Part shown: in pieces, positions 56,500-64,000 of the stretch
Layout of the letters: each line of letters opens with the position of its first letter
Numbering within the stretch: the stretch's first letter is position 1
NCBI RefSeq assembly: GCF_005116445.1
Contig: NZ_SWBQ01000001.1
Location: forward strand, 248,001-312,000
Direction of reading: 5' to 3'
Source of the DNA: Pedobacter frigoris
GTDB taxonomy: Bacteria; Bacteroidota; Bacteroidia; Sphingobacteriales; Sphingobacteriaceae
Length of the DNA stretch: 64,000 nt
The notes under the pieces: generated by a model
Databases searched by the model: none
Seen by the model: only the letters and a program-made list of their open reading frames with translations
Told to the model about the DNA's origin: nothing
Made by a program: the position numbers and the translations under genes

Positions 56500-57833
56500 T
56501 ACCTGTTGAAGGCTAGCCTTTTACCTATTTCGTTGGTCATGAACTTACCCTTTTGATAAGCGAGGTTTCCGGATATAAAAGTATGTGTGATCTCTGACTG
56601 AAAGGTTTGGCCTTCAAAAGGAGACCAGCCGCATTTATAGAGGATATTTGCGCGGGTTACTTTTATCGGGTCGTTAAGGTTTACCAATACCAGGTCGGCC
56701 CAATAGCCTTCACGGATGAATCCTCTTTTGTTGATGTTGAAGCATGTGGCTACGTTATGTGCTGTTTTTTCAGCAATCTGCTCAAGGGAGATTTTATTTT
56801 GATGATACATCTCAAGCAGAGCGGATAGTGCATGTTGCACTAGCGGGCCGCCTGAAGGTGCCTGCAGGTAAGGCTGTTCTTTTTCCTCAATAGTATGCGG
56901 TGCGTGGTCAGTTGCAATGATGTCAATATGACCGTCAAGCACACCTTTTAAAATGCCCGATCGGTCATCAGCACTTTTTACTGCAGGGTTCCATTTGATC
57001 CAGTTGCCTTTGGTCGCATAGTCTTTATCGTCGAACCAGAGGTGATGTACACAAGCTTCAGCGGTAATTCTTTTATCTTTAAGCGGTGTTATATTGTCGA
57101 AAAGTGTAACCTCACGCGCTGTAGATATGTGTAGTATGTGTAGCCTGGTATTGTATTTTTTTGCCAGTTCTACTGCCATAGAAGATGACTTATAGCAGGC
57201 TTCGGCACTACGGATCAGCGGATGCATGTCGATGGTAATGTTTTCTCCGTACTTTTCTTTATATAATGCCATGTTAGCACGAATGGTTTGTTCATCTTCA
57301 CAATGTGTAGCTACCAGCATGGGTGCTTCTTTGAAGATATTTTCAAGAACCTTTTCATTGTCGACCAGCATATTACCTGTTGATGAACCCATGAATACTT
57401 TTATTCCGCATACATTGGCTGGATCTGTTTTTAATACTTCTTCAAGGTTGTCATTAGACGCACCCATGAAGAAAGAATAATTGGCCAATGATACTTCAGA
57501 TGCAATTTTGTATTTATCGTTGAGTAGCTCCTGAGTCAAGGTATTGGGTACTGTGTTGGGCATTTCCATGAAAGAAGTAATGCCTCCCGCTACAGCCGCC
57601 ATACTTTCTGAAAAAATATCTGCTTTATGTGTAAGGCCGGGTTCCCTGAAATGTACCTGATCATCAATCATGCCGGGAAAAAGATGCAAGCCCTCTGCAT
57701 TGATTTCCTGATCGGCAGGTTCATTGATAACAGGAGCAATTTTTTCTATAAATCCATCTTTAATGAGGACATCGGCTATTACTATTTGGCCTTCATTTAC
57801 AATTGAAGCAGCTTTTATCAGAATGGTGTTCAT
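56499..57833 (-). CDS. pyrC: Dihydroorotase (class I)
   Basis: Cyclises carbamoyl-aspartate to dihydroorotate in pyrimidine synthesis. Motifs are the metal-binding DDQVHFREPGLTHKAD, SFMEMPNTVPNT, HCEDEQ and IATDHAPHTIEEKEQPY. The start at ATG 57833 (MNTILIKAASIVNEGQ) fits the family; the frame stays open to 57950 but runs into the dispersed element. The -7 box TAATTTTG (57839-57846) lies 5 bases before the ATG. It is followed by coupled DUF3810. Confidence 0.94.
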   Translation of the reverse strand: MNTILIKAASIVNEGQIVIADVLIKDGFIEKIAPVINEPADQEINAEGLHLFPGMIDDQVHFREPGLTHKADIFSESMAAVAGGITSFMEMPNTVPNTLTQELLNDKYKIASEVSLANYSFFMGASNDNLEEVLKTDPANVCGIKVFMGSSTGNMLVDNEKVLENIFKEAPMLVATHCEDEQTIRANMALYKEKYGENITIDMHPLIRSAEACYKSSSMAVELAKKYNTRLHILHISTAREVTLFDNITPLKDKRITAEACVHHLWFDDKDYATKGNWIKWNPAVKSADDRSGILKGVLDGHIDIIATDHAPHTIEEKEQPYLQAPSGGPLVQHALSALLEMYHQNKISLEQIAEKTAHNVATCFNINKRGFIREGYWADLVLVNLNDPIKVTRANILYKCGWSPFEGQTFQSEITHTFISGNLAYQKGKFMTNEIGKRLAFNR

Positions 57834-57838
57834 GTTGT

Positions 57839-57846
57839 CAAAATTA
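57839..57846 (-). promoter_or_regulatory. pyrC -7 box, next to the start codon
   Basis: TAATTTTG (minus strand) is an exact TAnnTTTG match with 5 bases to the pyrC ATG. Confidence 0.55.
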
Positions 57847-57908
57847 GAAAAAATAAATGATCGTTGGGCCTTGTCCAAACAGTTTTTCCTGTGTTCCTCT
57901 TTTGCTGC

Positions 57909-58032
57909 TTTCGTCATCTTGATGCTTACCACGGAGGAATTGCGAAGCAAAACAAGTTCAGCACAGCCTATAGCAAAGATCTTTTATACAGGGATAGTTC
58001 AAGAGATCTCTCCTATCGTCGAGATGACGAAA
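57909..58032. repeat. Dispersed element, copy 3, between pyrC and the DEAD-box gene
   Basis: About 124 bases with inverted ends TTTCGTCATCTTGA (57909-57922) and TCGAGATGACGAAA (58019-58032), one mismatch. The right arm holds CAAGAGATCTCTC and a 23-base match (58000-58022) to the left arm of copy 1. The inner part (GGAGGAATTGCGAAGCAA and following) is not shared with the other two copies. It sits in a divergent promoter region. Confidence 0.75.
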
Positions 58033-58058
58033 CGCGGGGGTACTAAATAAATTTTGAC

Positions 58059-58066
58059 TATTTTTG
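58059..58066 (+). promoter_or_regulatory. DEAD-box gene -7 box, next to the start codon
   Basis: TATTTTTG ends four bases before the ATG at 58071. It is the closest spacing of the five start-proximal -7 boxes in the window. Confidence 0.5.
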
Positions 58067-58070
58067 CAAA

Positions 58071-59399
58071 ATGGCCAAAAAATTTGAAGAGTTCAACCTC
58101 AACAGGCAAATCTTAAACGCGGTAGAAGACGCCGGATTTACGGAAGCTACCCCGATACAAGAAAAAGCAATAGGACCAGTTTTGTCAGGACAAGACCTTT
58201 TCGGTATAGCTGAGACGGGAACGGGAAAAACAGCGGCTTACGTGCTGCCCATTTTGATGCAATTGAAATATGCTCAGGGAGATTCTGCCAGGGCGTTGAT
58301 CCTGGCCCCGACGAGAGAACTGGCTATGCAGATTACAGAGCATGTGAAGTTATTTTCGAAGTACACGGATCTGCGTACGGTGGTTGTATATGGAGGATTA
58401 GGCCCTAAAACACAGATAGAACAAATCAAAGCCGGTGTAGATATCATTGTAGCTACTCCAGGCAGATTTTTAGATATATATCTTGCGGGACACATCAATA
58501 CACAATATCTCAAGTTTTTGGTGCTGGATGAAGCAGATAAGATGATGGATATGGGCTTTATTGGCTCTATCCACAGGATATTGGAGATTGTGCCGCGCAG
58601 AAGACAAAACCTGCTGTTTTCTGCAACCATGAGTGATCTGGTTCAAAAAATAGCTGGTGATTTTCTAAAGCACCCTACGATTATTGAGGTAGGAGAGCAG
58701 GCTACGCCAGCACAAACGGTTACTCAGGGTATGTATGAGGTGCCGAATTTTAAAACCAAGATCAATTTGCTTCAGCATCTGATGAAAGATGTAGAAGCAT
58801 TTAAAAGACTGATCATTTTTTGCAAAACAAAGACTGTTGCAGACAATATCTTTAGTTTTATTGAACGCAGATTTGGTGCTGATGCGGTGAGGGTGATTCA
58901 CGCCAACAAAGGCCAGAATACGCGTATCAATTCAATAAACAGCTTTAAAGAGGGCAATATCAGGGTGCTGGTGGCTACTGATGTAGCGGCCAGAGGTATT
59001 GACGTGACGGATGTAAGTCATGTGATCAATTTTGATGTGCCGATTATTATTGAAGATTACGTGCATAGGATTGGTCGTACAGGTAGGGCTTATGCTACCG
59101 GAGATGCACTGACTTTCTGCACGCCGGGTGAAAAATATTACATTGAGAAAATACAAAAACTCATCAGACAGGAAATTCCTGTTGTACCTTTGCCGGCGGA
59201 AGTGTTCGTGGATGAAACACCTTACGAAGAGAAGCAAGCGATAGCGCGTGCTATAGATGATCAGAAACGTAAAGAAGACCCGGATTTTAAAGGGGCTTTT
59301 CACGAGAAAAAACATGCAGCTGCAATAGCTGCGGCTGCAAGAAACAAAACGAACAAGCAGCCTGCCTGGAAAAAGAAGAAATTTAAAAAGAGTAAATAG
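58071..59399 (+). CDS. DEAD-box ATP-dependent RNA helicase (RhlE-like)
   Basis: RNA helicase with Q-motif FTEATPIQEKAI, motif I AETGTGKT, motif II VLDEADKMMD, motif III SATM and motif VI HRIGRTGRA, all in the first about 350 residues. The tail is basic and Lys/Ala-rich (HAAAIAAAARNKTNKQPAWKKKKFKKSK), as in cold-adapted RNA-binding RhlE types. Length 442 residues. The next gene begins at the base after its stop. Confidence 0.95.
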   Translation: MAKKFEEFNLNRQILNAVEDAGFTEATPIQEKAIGPVLSGQDLFGIAETGTGKTAAYVLPILMQLKYAQGDSARALILAPTRELAMQITEHVKLFSKYTDLRTVVVYGGLGPKTQIEQIKAGVDIIVATPGRFLDIYLAGHINTQYLKFLVLDEADKMMDMGFIGSIHRILEIVPRRRQNLLFSATMSDLVQKIAGDFLKHPTIIEVGEQATPAQTVTQGMYEVPNFKTKINLLQHLMKDVEAFKRLIIFCKTKTVADNIFSFIERRFGADAVRVIHANKGQNTRINSINSFKEGNIRVLVATDVAARGIDVTDVSHVINFDVPIIIEDYVHRIGRTGRAYATGDALTFCTPGEKYYIEKIQKLIRQEIPVVPLPAEVFVDETPYEEKQAIARAIDDQKRKEDPDFKGAFHEKKHAAAIAAAARNKTNKQPAWKKKKFKKSK

Positions 59400-59666
59400 T
59401 TGAAAGTAAAACTGACCCCTTTAAATATTGTTTCGGCTTTGGCCCTGGTAACTGCAGTGCTGTATTTATGGTACAGGAAGCCACCTGAGCATGTGGACGT
59501 ATCGGGAATATTAGCATTTTTCTCTTTTTTGATAGCTGTTGTTGCTTTTGTCTCTGATCTTATTTTTAGGAAATTTATCCCCAGCCTTAAAAAGCTGTGG
59601 ATCATTGAGGGCGTATTGATCGCTTTCATCATCATTTTAATATTTATTATAAAAGCTAGCGTATAA
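59400..59666 (+). CDS. Small membrane protein of unknown function
   Basis: TTG start directly after the helicase stop codon. The 88-residue product has three hydrophobic segments (IVSALALVTAVLYLWY, ILAFFSFLIAVVAFVSDLIF, IIEGVLIAFIIILIFII). No family recognised. Close spacing to the helicase and to gldC (4 bases) suggests a shared operon. Confidence 0.75.
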   Translation: MKVKLTPLNIVSALALVTAVLYLWYRKPPEHVDVSGILAFFSFLIAVVAFVSDLIFRKFIPSLKKLWIIEGVLIAFIIILIFIIKASV

Positions 59667-59670
59667 TTTA

Positions 59671-60006
59671 ATGAAACAAGCAGAAATCAAAATCACGGTA
59701 GAACTGGACGAAAAAAACGTACCTGAAAATATCCTTTGGGAATCTACGGATGCTGAAACTCAGGAAAAGGTTCCGGTGAAGTCTATGATGCTCGCGTTAT
59801 GGGATCATAATTATAAAAACTCTATGCGTATTGACCTTTGGACTAAAGACATGCCCGTAGATGAAATGAAAAGGTTCTTTTATGAAACTTTGCAAACCAT
59901 GGGAGATAGTTTTCTGAAAGCTACTGGTGAAACATTGATCGTAGAAGATCTTCGTGACTACTGTGCGCATTTTGCCGATAAAATGGGAATCAATACTCAA
60001 GGCTAA
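59671..60006 (+). CDS. gldC: Gliding motility protein GldC
   Basis: Small soluble protein (111 residues) related to GldC of Flavobacterium: KITVELDEKNVPENILWES, then MMLALWDHNYKNSMRIDLWTKDMPVDEMKRFFYETLQTMGDSF. It has no signal peptide, so it is cytosolic. In Flavobacterium GldC is needed for efficient gliding; its biochemical role is unknown, and it is also kept by non-gliding Bacteroidota. It is co-directional with small membrane proteins. Confidence 0.92.
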   Translation: MKQAEIKITVELDEKNVPENILWESTDAETQEKVPVKSMMLALWDHNYKNSMRIDLWTKDMPVDEMKRFFYETLQTMGDSFLKATGETLIVEDLRDYCAHFADKMGINTQG

Positions 60007-60011
60007 TAAAA

Positions 60012-60407
60012 ATGAGAACACAAGGTATTATTGGTTCAGTAATTATGGCTGCAGGTGGCATGTGTCCGTTGATGCATGTTCCTATTATAGGCAATTGGAA
60101 TTACTTTGATATTGACCAAAGACTAGCTATAGCATTTTATGTAATGGTAGTGCTTGGATTGATCGGTTCTTTTTCGCAAAAAGTAGGCTTGATCCGTTTT
60201 GCAGGCTGGGGAGCTTTGGTTCTGGTTTTAATTACCCTAGCGGGTATCTATTTCAAAGCACATGATTCCTTTAGCTTTCTTCATTTTAAAAAGCTGGTAA
60301 ACCTGGCTGCAGGGCTGGTAAAGTATAAATGGGGATGGTATGTAATTGCAGCTGGAGCATTCATTACTGTTACTGTTAGAAAACCCAAAGTAATCAGGGT
60401 CAATTAG
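60012..60407 (+). CDS. Small inner-membrane protein of unknown function
   Basis: Three to four hydrophobic segments in 131 residues (IIGSVIMAAGGMCPLMHVPII, AIAFYVMVVLGLIGSF, WGALVLVLITLAGIYF, WYVIAAGAFITVTV). No family recognised. It follows gldC after 5 bases, so it is probably in the same operon. Confidence 0.75.
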   Translation: MRTQGIIGSVIMAAGGMCPLMHVPIIGNWNYFDIDQRLAIAFYVMVVLGLIGSFSQKVGLIRFAGWGALVLVLITLAGIYFKAHDSFSFLHFKKLVNLAAGLVKYKWGWYVIAAGAFITVTVRKPKVIRVN

Positions 60408-60477
60408 ATTATTTCAGGGAGGCGCTAATCCAGGTCGCGAAGTGATTTGTGTTTGCGTCTCCTTTATTCGATTCGTT

Positions 60478-60972
60478 TTAGAAAATTAAGGCGGTTTGGC
60501 CTTTTCCGCTTACAGCTCTTTCATGTTCCAAAAGCCATTGTTTTCTCCATAAACCTCCTGCATAACCTACGAGTCTTCCGTTGCTTCCGATTACACGGTG
60601 ACAAGGGACAACAATGGCGAGGTTATTCTTTCCGTTCGCCGCTGCAATTGCTCTAATTGCCAGTGGATTATTCATTTGTTTTGAAAACTGTAGATAAGAT
60701 ATAGTGGATGCATAATTTATTGTTATCAGGTGATTCCATACGTTCTGCTGAAACTCTGTTCCGGGTTGTGCCAGCGGTAAGTTGAATGTCTGAAGTTTGC
60801 CGGTGAAATAGTCCTGCAATTGTTGGGCGGCTAGTTTGCTGTGTTGGTTTTCAATAAGATCTGTGGTATCGCTATCTTTAAAAGTAATTTTGGTAATGAA
60901 CTGATCATCAGCAAAAATGCGGAGAGGGCCCACAGGACTTTCTATAATTGTGCAGTATTGATTTATCATCAC
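60478..60972 (-). CDS. ogt: Methylated-DNA--protein-cysteine S-methyltransferase
   Basis: DNA-repair suicide enzyme that removes O6-methyl from guanine. The active-site motif IVVPCHRVIGSNG is present, followed by GYAGGLWRKQWLLEHE. The N-terminal domain is short. At 164 residues it is the Ogt type without the Ada regulatory domain. Convergent with the preceding small gene. Confidence 0.95.
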   Translation of the reverse strand: MMINQYCTIIESPVGPLRIFADDQFITKITFKDSDTTDLIENQHSKLAAQQLQDYFTGKLQTFNLPLAQPGTEFQQNVWNHLITINYASTISYLQFSKQMNNPLAIRAIAAANGKNNLAIVVPCHRVIGSNGRLVGYAGGLWRKQWLLEHERAVSGKGQTALIF

Positions 60973-61038
60973 AATACAATATTATTGATATTTTAAATGA
61001 TAACTATGTGGTGCAGAATAAAAATATCTGATTTAAAT

Positions 61039-61046
61039 TATATTTG
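61039..61046 (+). promoter_or_regulatory. ccmB -7 box, close to the start codon
   Basis: TATATTTG is an exact consensus match ending 7 bases before the ccmB ATG. Confidence 0.55.
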
Positions 61047-61053
61047 TGCCTAA

Positions 61054-61716
61054 ATGCAGCTGATTAAACAGGTAAAATATTTAGTGAAAAAGGAATTGGT
61101 GCTGGAGTGGCGGTCTAAGTATGCCTTAAACGGTGTGCTCCTTTACGTGGTATCAACCATCTTTGTCTGCTTTTTATCTTTTGTAGGGCTGTCACATCCC
61201 GTGACCTGGAATGCGCTGTTCTGGATCATTATGTTGTTTGCGTCTTTAAATGCTGTTGCCAAGAGCTTTTTACAGGAAAGCAGGGGCAGGCAGATTTACA
61301 TTTACACAATAGCTAGTCCGCTGGCGTTGATCATTTCCAAGACGCTGTATAATATCCTGCTGATGGAGGTTTTGACCTTAATCGCTTTGTTTTTTTATAT
61401 TGTCGTATTTGATTACATACCGCAGGATCTGGGCTTGTATATTGTGGCCACTATTTTAGGGAGTTTAAGCTTTTCTACCATATTTACAATGATTTCGGCC
61501 ATAGCTTCAAAAGCTGGGAATGGTGGGATGCTTATGGCTATATTGAGCTTTCCTGTAATCATACCGGTATTGATTGTATTGATTAAATTGACAAAAAATG
61601 CGATTGACGGGCTCGACAGAAGTGTGAGTCTGGATGAAATCGGGCTGCTTTTGGTGATTAATGTATTGGTAGGGGCGGTGAGTTTGTTGTTATTTCCTTA
61701 CCTTTGGCGCGATTAA
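61054..61716 (+). CDS. ccmB: Heme exporter permease subunit CcmB
   Basis: ABC-type permease of cytochrome c maturation (System I). The protein has six TM helices and the family regions KKELVLEWRSKYALNGVLLY, LFWIIMLFASLNAVAKSFLQE, and ILSFPVIIPVLIVLIK. Length 220 residues. It is the first gene of ccmB-ccmC-ccmD. No ccmA ATPase gene lies in this window. Confidence 0.93.
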   Translation: MQLIKQVKYLVKKELVLEWRSKYALNGVLLYVVSTIFVCFLSFVGLSHPVTWNALFWIIMLFASLNAVAKSFLQESRGRQIYIYTIASPLALIISKTLYNILLMEVLTLIALFFYIVVFDYIPQDLGLYIVATILGSLSFSTIFTMISAIASKAGNGGMLMAILSFPVIIPVLIVLIKLTKNAIDGLDRSVSLDEIGLLLVINVLVGAVSLLLFPYLWRD

Positions 61717-61729
61717 AAAAATTGATATA

Positions 61730-62389
61730 ATGTATAAAAACTGGTGGAAAATATTGGGTGCAATATTGGTTGTTTATTCGACAATATGGGGTTTTTTATC
61801 TGCTGTGCCTGCTTTGCCTATTTTACATGAAAGTATCAGGAATCTGTATTTTCACGTACCGATGTGGTTTGGGATGATTGTATTGTTCAGTATATCAGTT
61901 TTTTATAGTGTTAAATATTTAAGTAGCAATGATCCGGAACATGATATCAAAGCTGTCGAGAGCATCAATGTCGGTGTAGTTTATGGCGTGCTTGGTATTG
62001 TTACCGGGGCAATCTGGGCGAGGTTTACATGGGGACAGGCCTGGAGTTTTGACGTTAAACAGAACTTTGCCGCGATCGCACTTTTGCTGTATTTTGCCTA
62101 TCTGGTGCTGCGTAATGCCATTGATGAAGAGCAGAAGCGGGCAAAAATTTCAGCTATATATAACATATTCGCATTCCCGATAATGGTGGTTTTACTATTC
62201 GTATTGCCGCGTCTTGCTGATTCTTTACACCCTGGAAATGGTGGTAATCCCGGTTTCAATGCTTATGATCTTGACAGCAGGATGCGGATGGTATTTTATC
62301 CTGCATGTCTTGGGTGGATATTGATCGGCTGCTGGATTTACAACGTACGTTTCAGAGTTCGCAAATTAGAAAAAAACAATACAATATAG
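61730..62389 (+). CDS. ccmC: Cytochrome c biogenesis heme-handling protein CcmC
   Basis: Inner-membrane protein that presents heme in cytochrome c maturation. It has six TM helices, a His in LYFHVPMWFGM, and the tryptophan-rich loop WGQAWSFDVKQ in place of the usual WGTYWVWD, plus a second His region near DSLHPGNGGNPGF. Length 219 residues. It starts 13 bases after ccmB and is followed closely by ccmD. Confidence 0.93.
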   Translation: MYKNWWKILGAILVVYSTIWGFLSAVPALPILHESIRNLYFHVPMWFGMIVLFSISVFYSVKYLSSNDPEHDIKAVESINVGVVYGVLGIVTGAIWARFTWGQAWSFDVKQNFAAIALLLYFAYLVLRNAIDEEQKRAKISAIYNIFAFPIMVVLLFVLPRLADSLHPGNGGNPGFNAYDLDSRMRMVFYPACLGWILIGCWIYNVRFRVRKLEKNNTI

Positions 62390-62391
62390 CT

Positions 62392-62610
62392 ATGAAGAAA
62401 ATTTTAGTTACCTTTTTAATGTTAATGATCGCAGTGCAATTGTTTGCTCAAGATCAGGGTTCGACAATTTCTGACAGCTTATATGCATCAGGTAAAATAT
62501 ATGTGGTGGTAGCCTGTATTGTGTTAATTTTACTAGGCTTACTTTTCTTTCTATTCTCTATAGAAAAAAGATTAAAAAAGTTAGAAAAAAATTCCCCGGA
62601 CAAAAACTAA
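62392..62610 (+). CDS. ccmD: CcmD family small membrane protein
   Basis: Seventy-two residues: an N-terminal hydrophobic segment (LVTFLMLMIAVQLFAQ, signal-like), a short polar part, and a TM helix (IYVVVACIVLILLGLLFFLF) with a charged tail. The size and position directly after ccmC fit CcmD, which helps release heme chaperones. The ATG at 62392 is used; a longer frame from 62305 overlaps ccmC and is rejected. Confidence 0.85.
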   Translation: MKKILVTFLMLMIAVQLFAQDQGSTISDSLYASGKIYVVVACIVLILLGLLFFLFSIEKRLKKLEKNSPDKN

Positions 62611-62762
62611 TTTTAAATCGTTTAATCCCTGTTTTTATGCCTTTTCACGGGTAGTGTGTCACTTACACTAAGTGATTCTGCATTTGCATTAATCGGTTTT
62701 TTTACTGCAATTTTGCACCCATAACGAATAAGAACTTATTTCAAATTCATAAAAAACAAATA

Positions 62763-64000
62763 ATGGCTAATACAGCAAATGAGACAAAATTTTTTGCAGA
62801 CGTATGCAGTAATTTTGACAGTGCCGCAAAATTTACCTCCCATCCAGAAGGTTTATTAAATCAGATTAAAGCTTGTAACAGTGTTTACCGTTTTCAATTT
62901 CCTATCCGTAGGGGAAATGGTTTTGAAGTTATCGACGCCTGGCGTGTAGAACACTCACACCACATGAGCCCAACTAAAGGTGGTATCCGTTACAGTGAGA
63001 TGGTAAACGAGGATGAGGTGATGGCATTGGCGGCTTTGATGACGTACAAATGTGCAATTGTTAACGTACCTTTCGGTGGTGCAAAAGGTGGTATTTGCAT
63101 TAATCCAAAAAATTATTCTGTAGCTGAACTGGAGACGATTACGCGTCGTTATACTACAGAGTTAATCAAAAAGAACTTTATTGGTCCTGGTATCGACGTT
63201 CCTGCTCCTGATTATGGGTCTGGTGAGCGTGAGATGAGCTGGATTGCAGATACTTATATGACCATGAATCCAGGTCAGCTTGATGCATTAGGCTGTGTAA
63301 CAGGTAAACCTATTGCGCTTCATGGTATTCGTGGACGTAAAGAAGCTACCGGACGTGGTGTCGCCTATGCTACAAGAGAATGTGTAAGTGTTGCTGAAGA
63401 TATGGCAAAGCTTGGCCTTTCTGCTGGTCTTGGCGATAAGCGCGTGATTGTACAGGGCTTGGGTAATGTGGGTTACCACTCTGCTAAATTCCTTGCAGAA
63501 TTCGGTGCAACGATTGTAGGCCTTTGTGAATTTGAAGGCGCGATCTATAATGCAAACGGTTTGAATATTGATGAAGTTTTTGCTCATCGCAAGAATACAG
63601 GATCTATTTTAGGATTCCCTGGTGCTACGGACTTTAAAAACTCAATGGAAGGTTTGGAGCAACCATGTGATATATTGGTTCCTGCAGCTTTGGAAAATCA
63701 GATTACAGCAGAAAATATCAGAAACATTAAAGCTAAGATCATTGCCGAAGGTGCCAATGGACCTTGTACTCCGGAAGCTGAAGAGATTTTCACAGAAATG
63801 GGCGGTATGATCATCCCTGATATGTATTGCAATGCAGGTGGTGTGACTGTATCTTATTTTGAATGGTTGAAAAACCTCTCTCACGTAGCATTTGGACGTA
63901 TGGAAAACCGTTATGCTGAGAACTCTAATGCTAACCTGATCAATACCCTGGAAAACCTGACAGGTAAAAAGATTCCTGCTGAAAATCGTTTGATGATTGT
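62763..64000 (+). CDS. gdhA: Glu/Leu/Phe/Val dehydrogenase, glutamate dehydrogenase type (3' partial)
   Basis: Reversible oxidative deamination of an amino acid, most likely glutamate. The start is ATG 62763 ([15 protein letters not shown]). About 412 codons are in the window and the frame runs past base 64000. The substrate region is [11 protein letters not shown], the catalytic Lys is in [19 protein letters not shown], the Asp in [13 protein letters not shown], and the Rossmann segment is [31 protein letters not shown] is the conserved C-terminal part. It lies 152 bases after ccmD in the same direction, probably with its own promoter. Confidence 0.95.
   Translation, partial: MANTANETKFFADVCSNFDSAAKFTSHPEGLLNQIKACNSVYRFQFPIRRGNGFEVIDAWRVEHSHHMSPTKGGIRYSEMVNEDEVMALAALMTYKCAIVNVPFGGAKGGICINPKNYSVAELETITRRYTTELIKKNFIGPGIDVPAPDYGSGEREMSWIADTYMTMNPGQLDALGCVTGKPIALHGIRGRKEATGRGVAYATRECVSVAEDMAKLGLSAGLGDKRVIVQGLGNVGYHSAKFLAEFGATIVGLCEFEGAIYNANGLNIDEVFAHRKNTGSILGFPGATDFKNSMEGLEQPCDILVPAALENQITAENIRNIKAKIIAEGANGPCTPEAEEIFTEMGGMIIPDMYCNAGGVTVSYFEWLKNLSHVAFGRMENRYAENSNANLINTLENLTGKKIPAENRLMI

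Noticed and set aside
57834..57950. N-terminal extension of dihydroorotase
   Set aside because: The added residues fall partly in the dispersed element and before the -7 box; the family start is MNTILIKAA.
62305..62391. Upstream extension of the ccmD frame
   Set aside because: It overlaps the end of ccmC; the ATG at 62392 gives the normal CcmD size.

Overview
The window looks like chromosomal DNA of a Bacteroidota bacterium, most likely a Sphingobacteriaceae/Pedobacter-type soil or freshwater heterotroph. This is judged from gene content and protein style, not from a database match. The signs are gliding-associated genes (gldA, gldC, gldF, gldG next to dnaN), a CzcA efflux pump fused to its outer-membrane channel, many lipoproteins with Bacteroidota-type lipoboxes, little Shine-Dalgarno signal, several TTG starts, and promoter -7 boxes of the TAnnTTTG type. 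No rRNA, tRNA, CRISPR array or intact insertion sequence was seen.

Layout. 1-7.5 kb: a heavy-metal efflux operon (CzcA-CzcC fusion cut by the window start, CzcB-like adaptor, zinc/cadmium P1B ATPase). 7.6-10.6 kb: an M3 peptidase lipoprotein and an unknown lipoprotein. 10.7-15.5 kb: a glycolytic operon (pfkA, a BadF-type kinase homologue with degraded phosphate loops, gap), a Nudix-type transcription regulator and an intact BadF-type sugar kinase. 15.9-24.5 kb: threonine aldolase, biotin carboxylase, riboflavin synthase, a TPR protein, a sensor histidine kinase, a beta-barrel protein, small orphan genes and a BrkB/YihY membrane protein. 24.7-32.7 kb: a phenylalanine/tyrosine degradation region (hppD, hmgA, fumarylacetoacetase, flavin reductase, NlpC/P60 peptidase, SDR, aromatic amino acid hydroxylase). 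32.8-39.6 kb: surface and envelope genes (GtrA, LTA-synthase-like sulfatase fold, CAP protein, aldo/keto reductase, astacin-ricin lipoprotein, barrel protein).

39.7-40.8 kb is a gene graveyard with remnants of a beta-propeller protein, a phosphate-selective-porin-like protein and the C-terminus of a succinate dehydrogenase iron-sulfur subunit. 40.9-51 kb holds glyS, gldA, a four-gene block (barrel, TPR-AAA ATPase, TPR membrane protein, paralogous barrel), gldF-gldG and dnaN. 51-60.4 kb has a DUF4397 lipoprotein, DedA, a phospholipase-C-like protein, HscA, DUF3810, dihydroorotase, a DEAD-box helicase, gldC and small membrane proteins. 60.4-64 kb has ogt, cytochrome c maturation genes ccmB-ccmC-ccmD and a glutamate dehydrogenase cut by the window end.

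The most unusual signals are the TPR-AAA/TPR-membrane block inside the gliding neighbourhood, the pseudokinase-like protein locked between pfkA and gap, a family of dispersed hairpins sharing GAGATCTCTC and TCGAGATGACGA, the fused gene remnants, and a set of genes whose -7 box lies only 4-7 bases before the start codon, suggesting leaderless or near-leaderless mRNAs.
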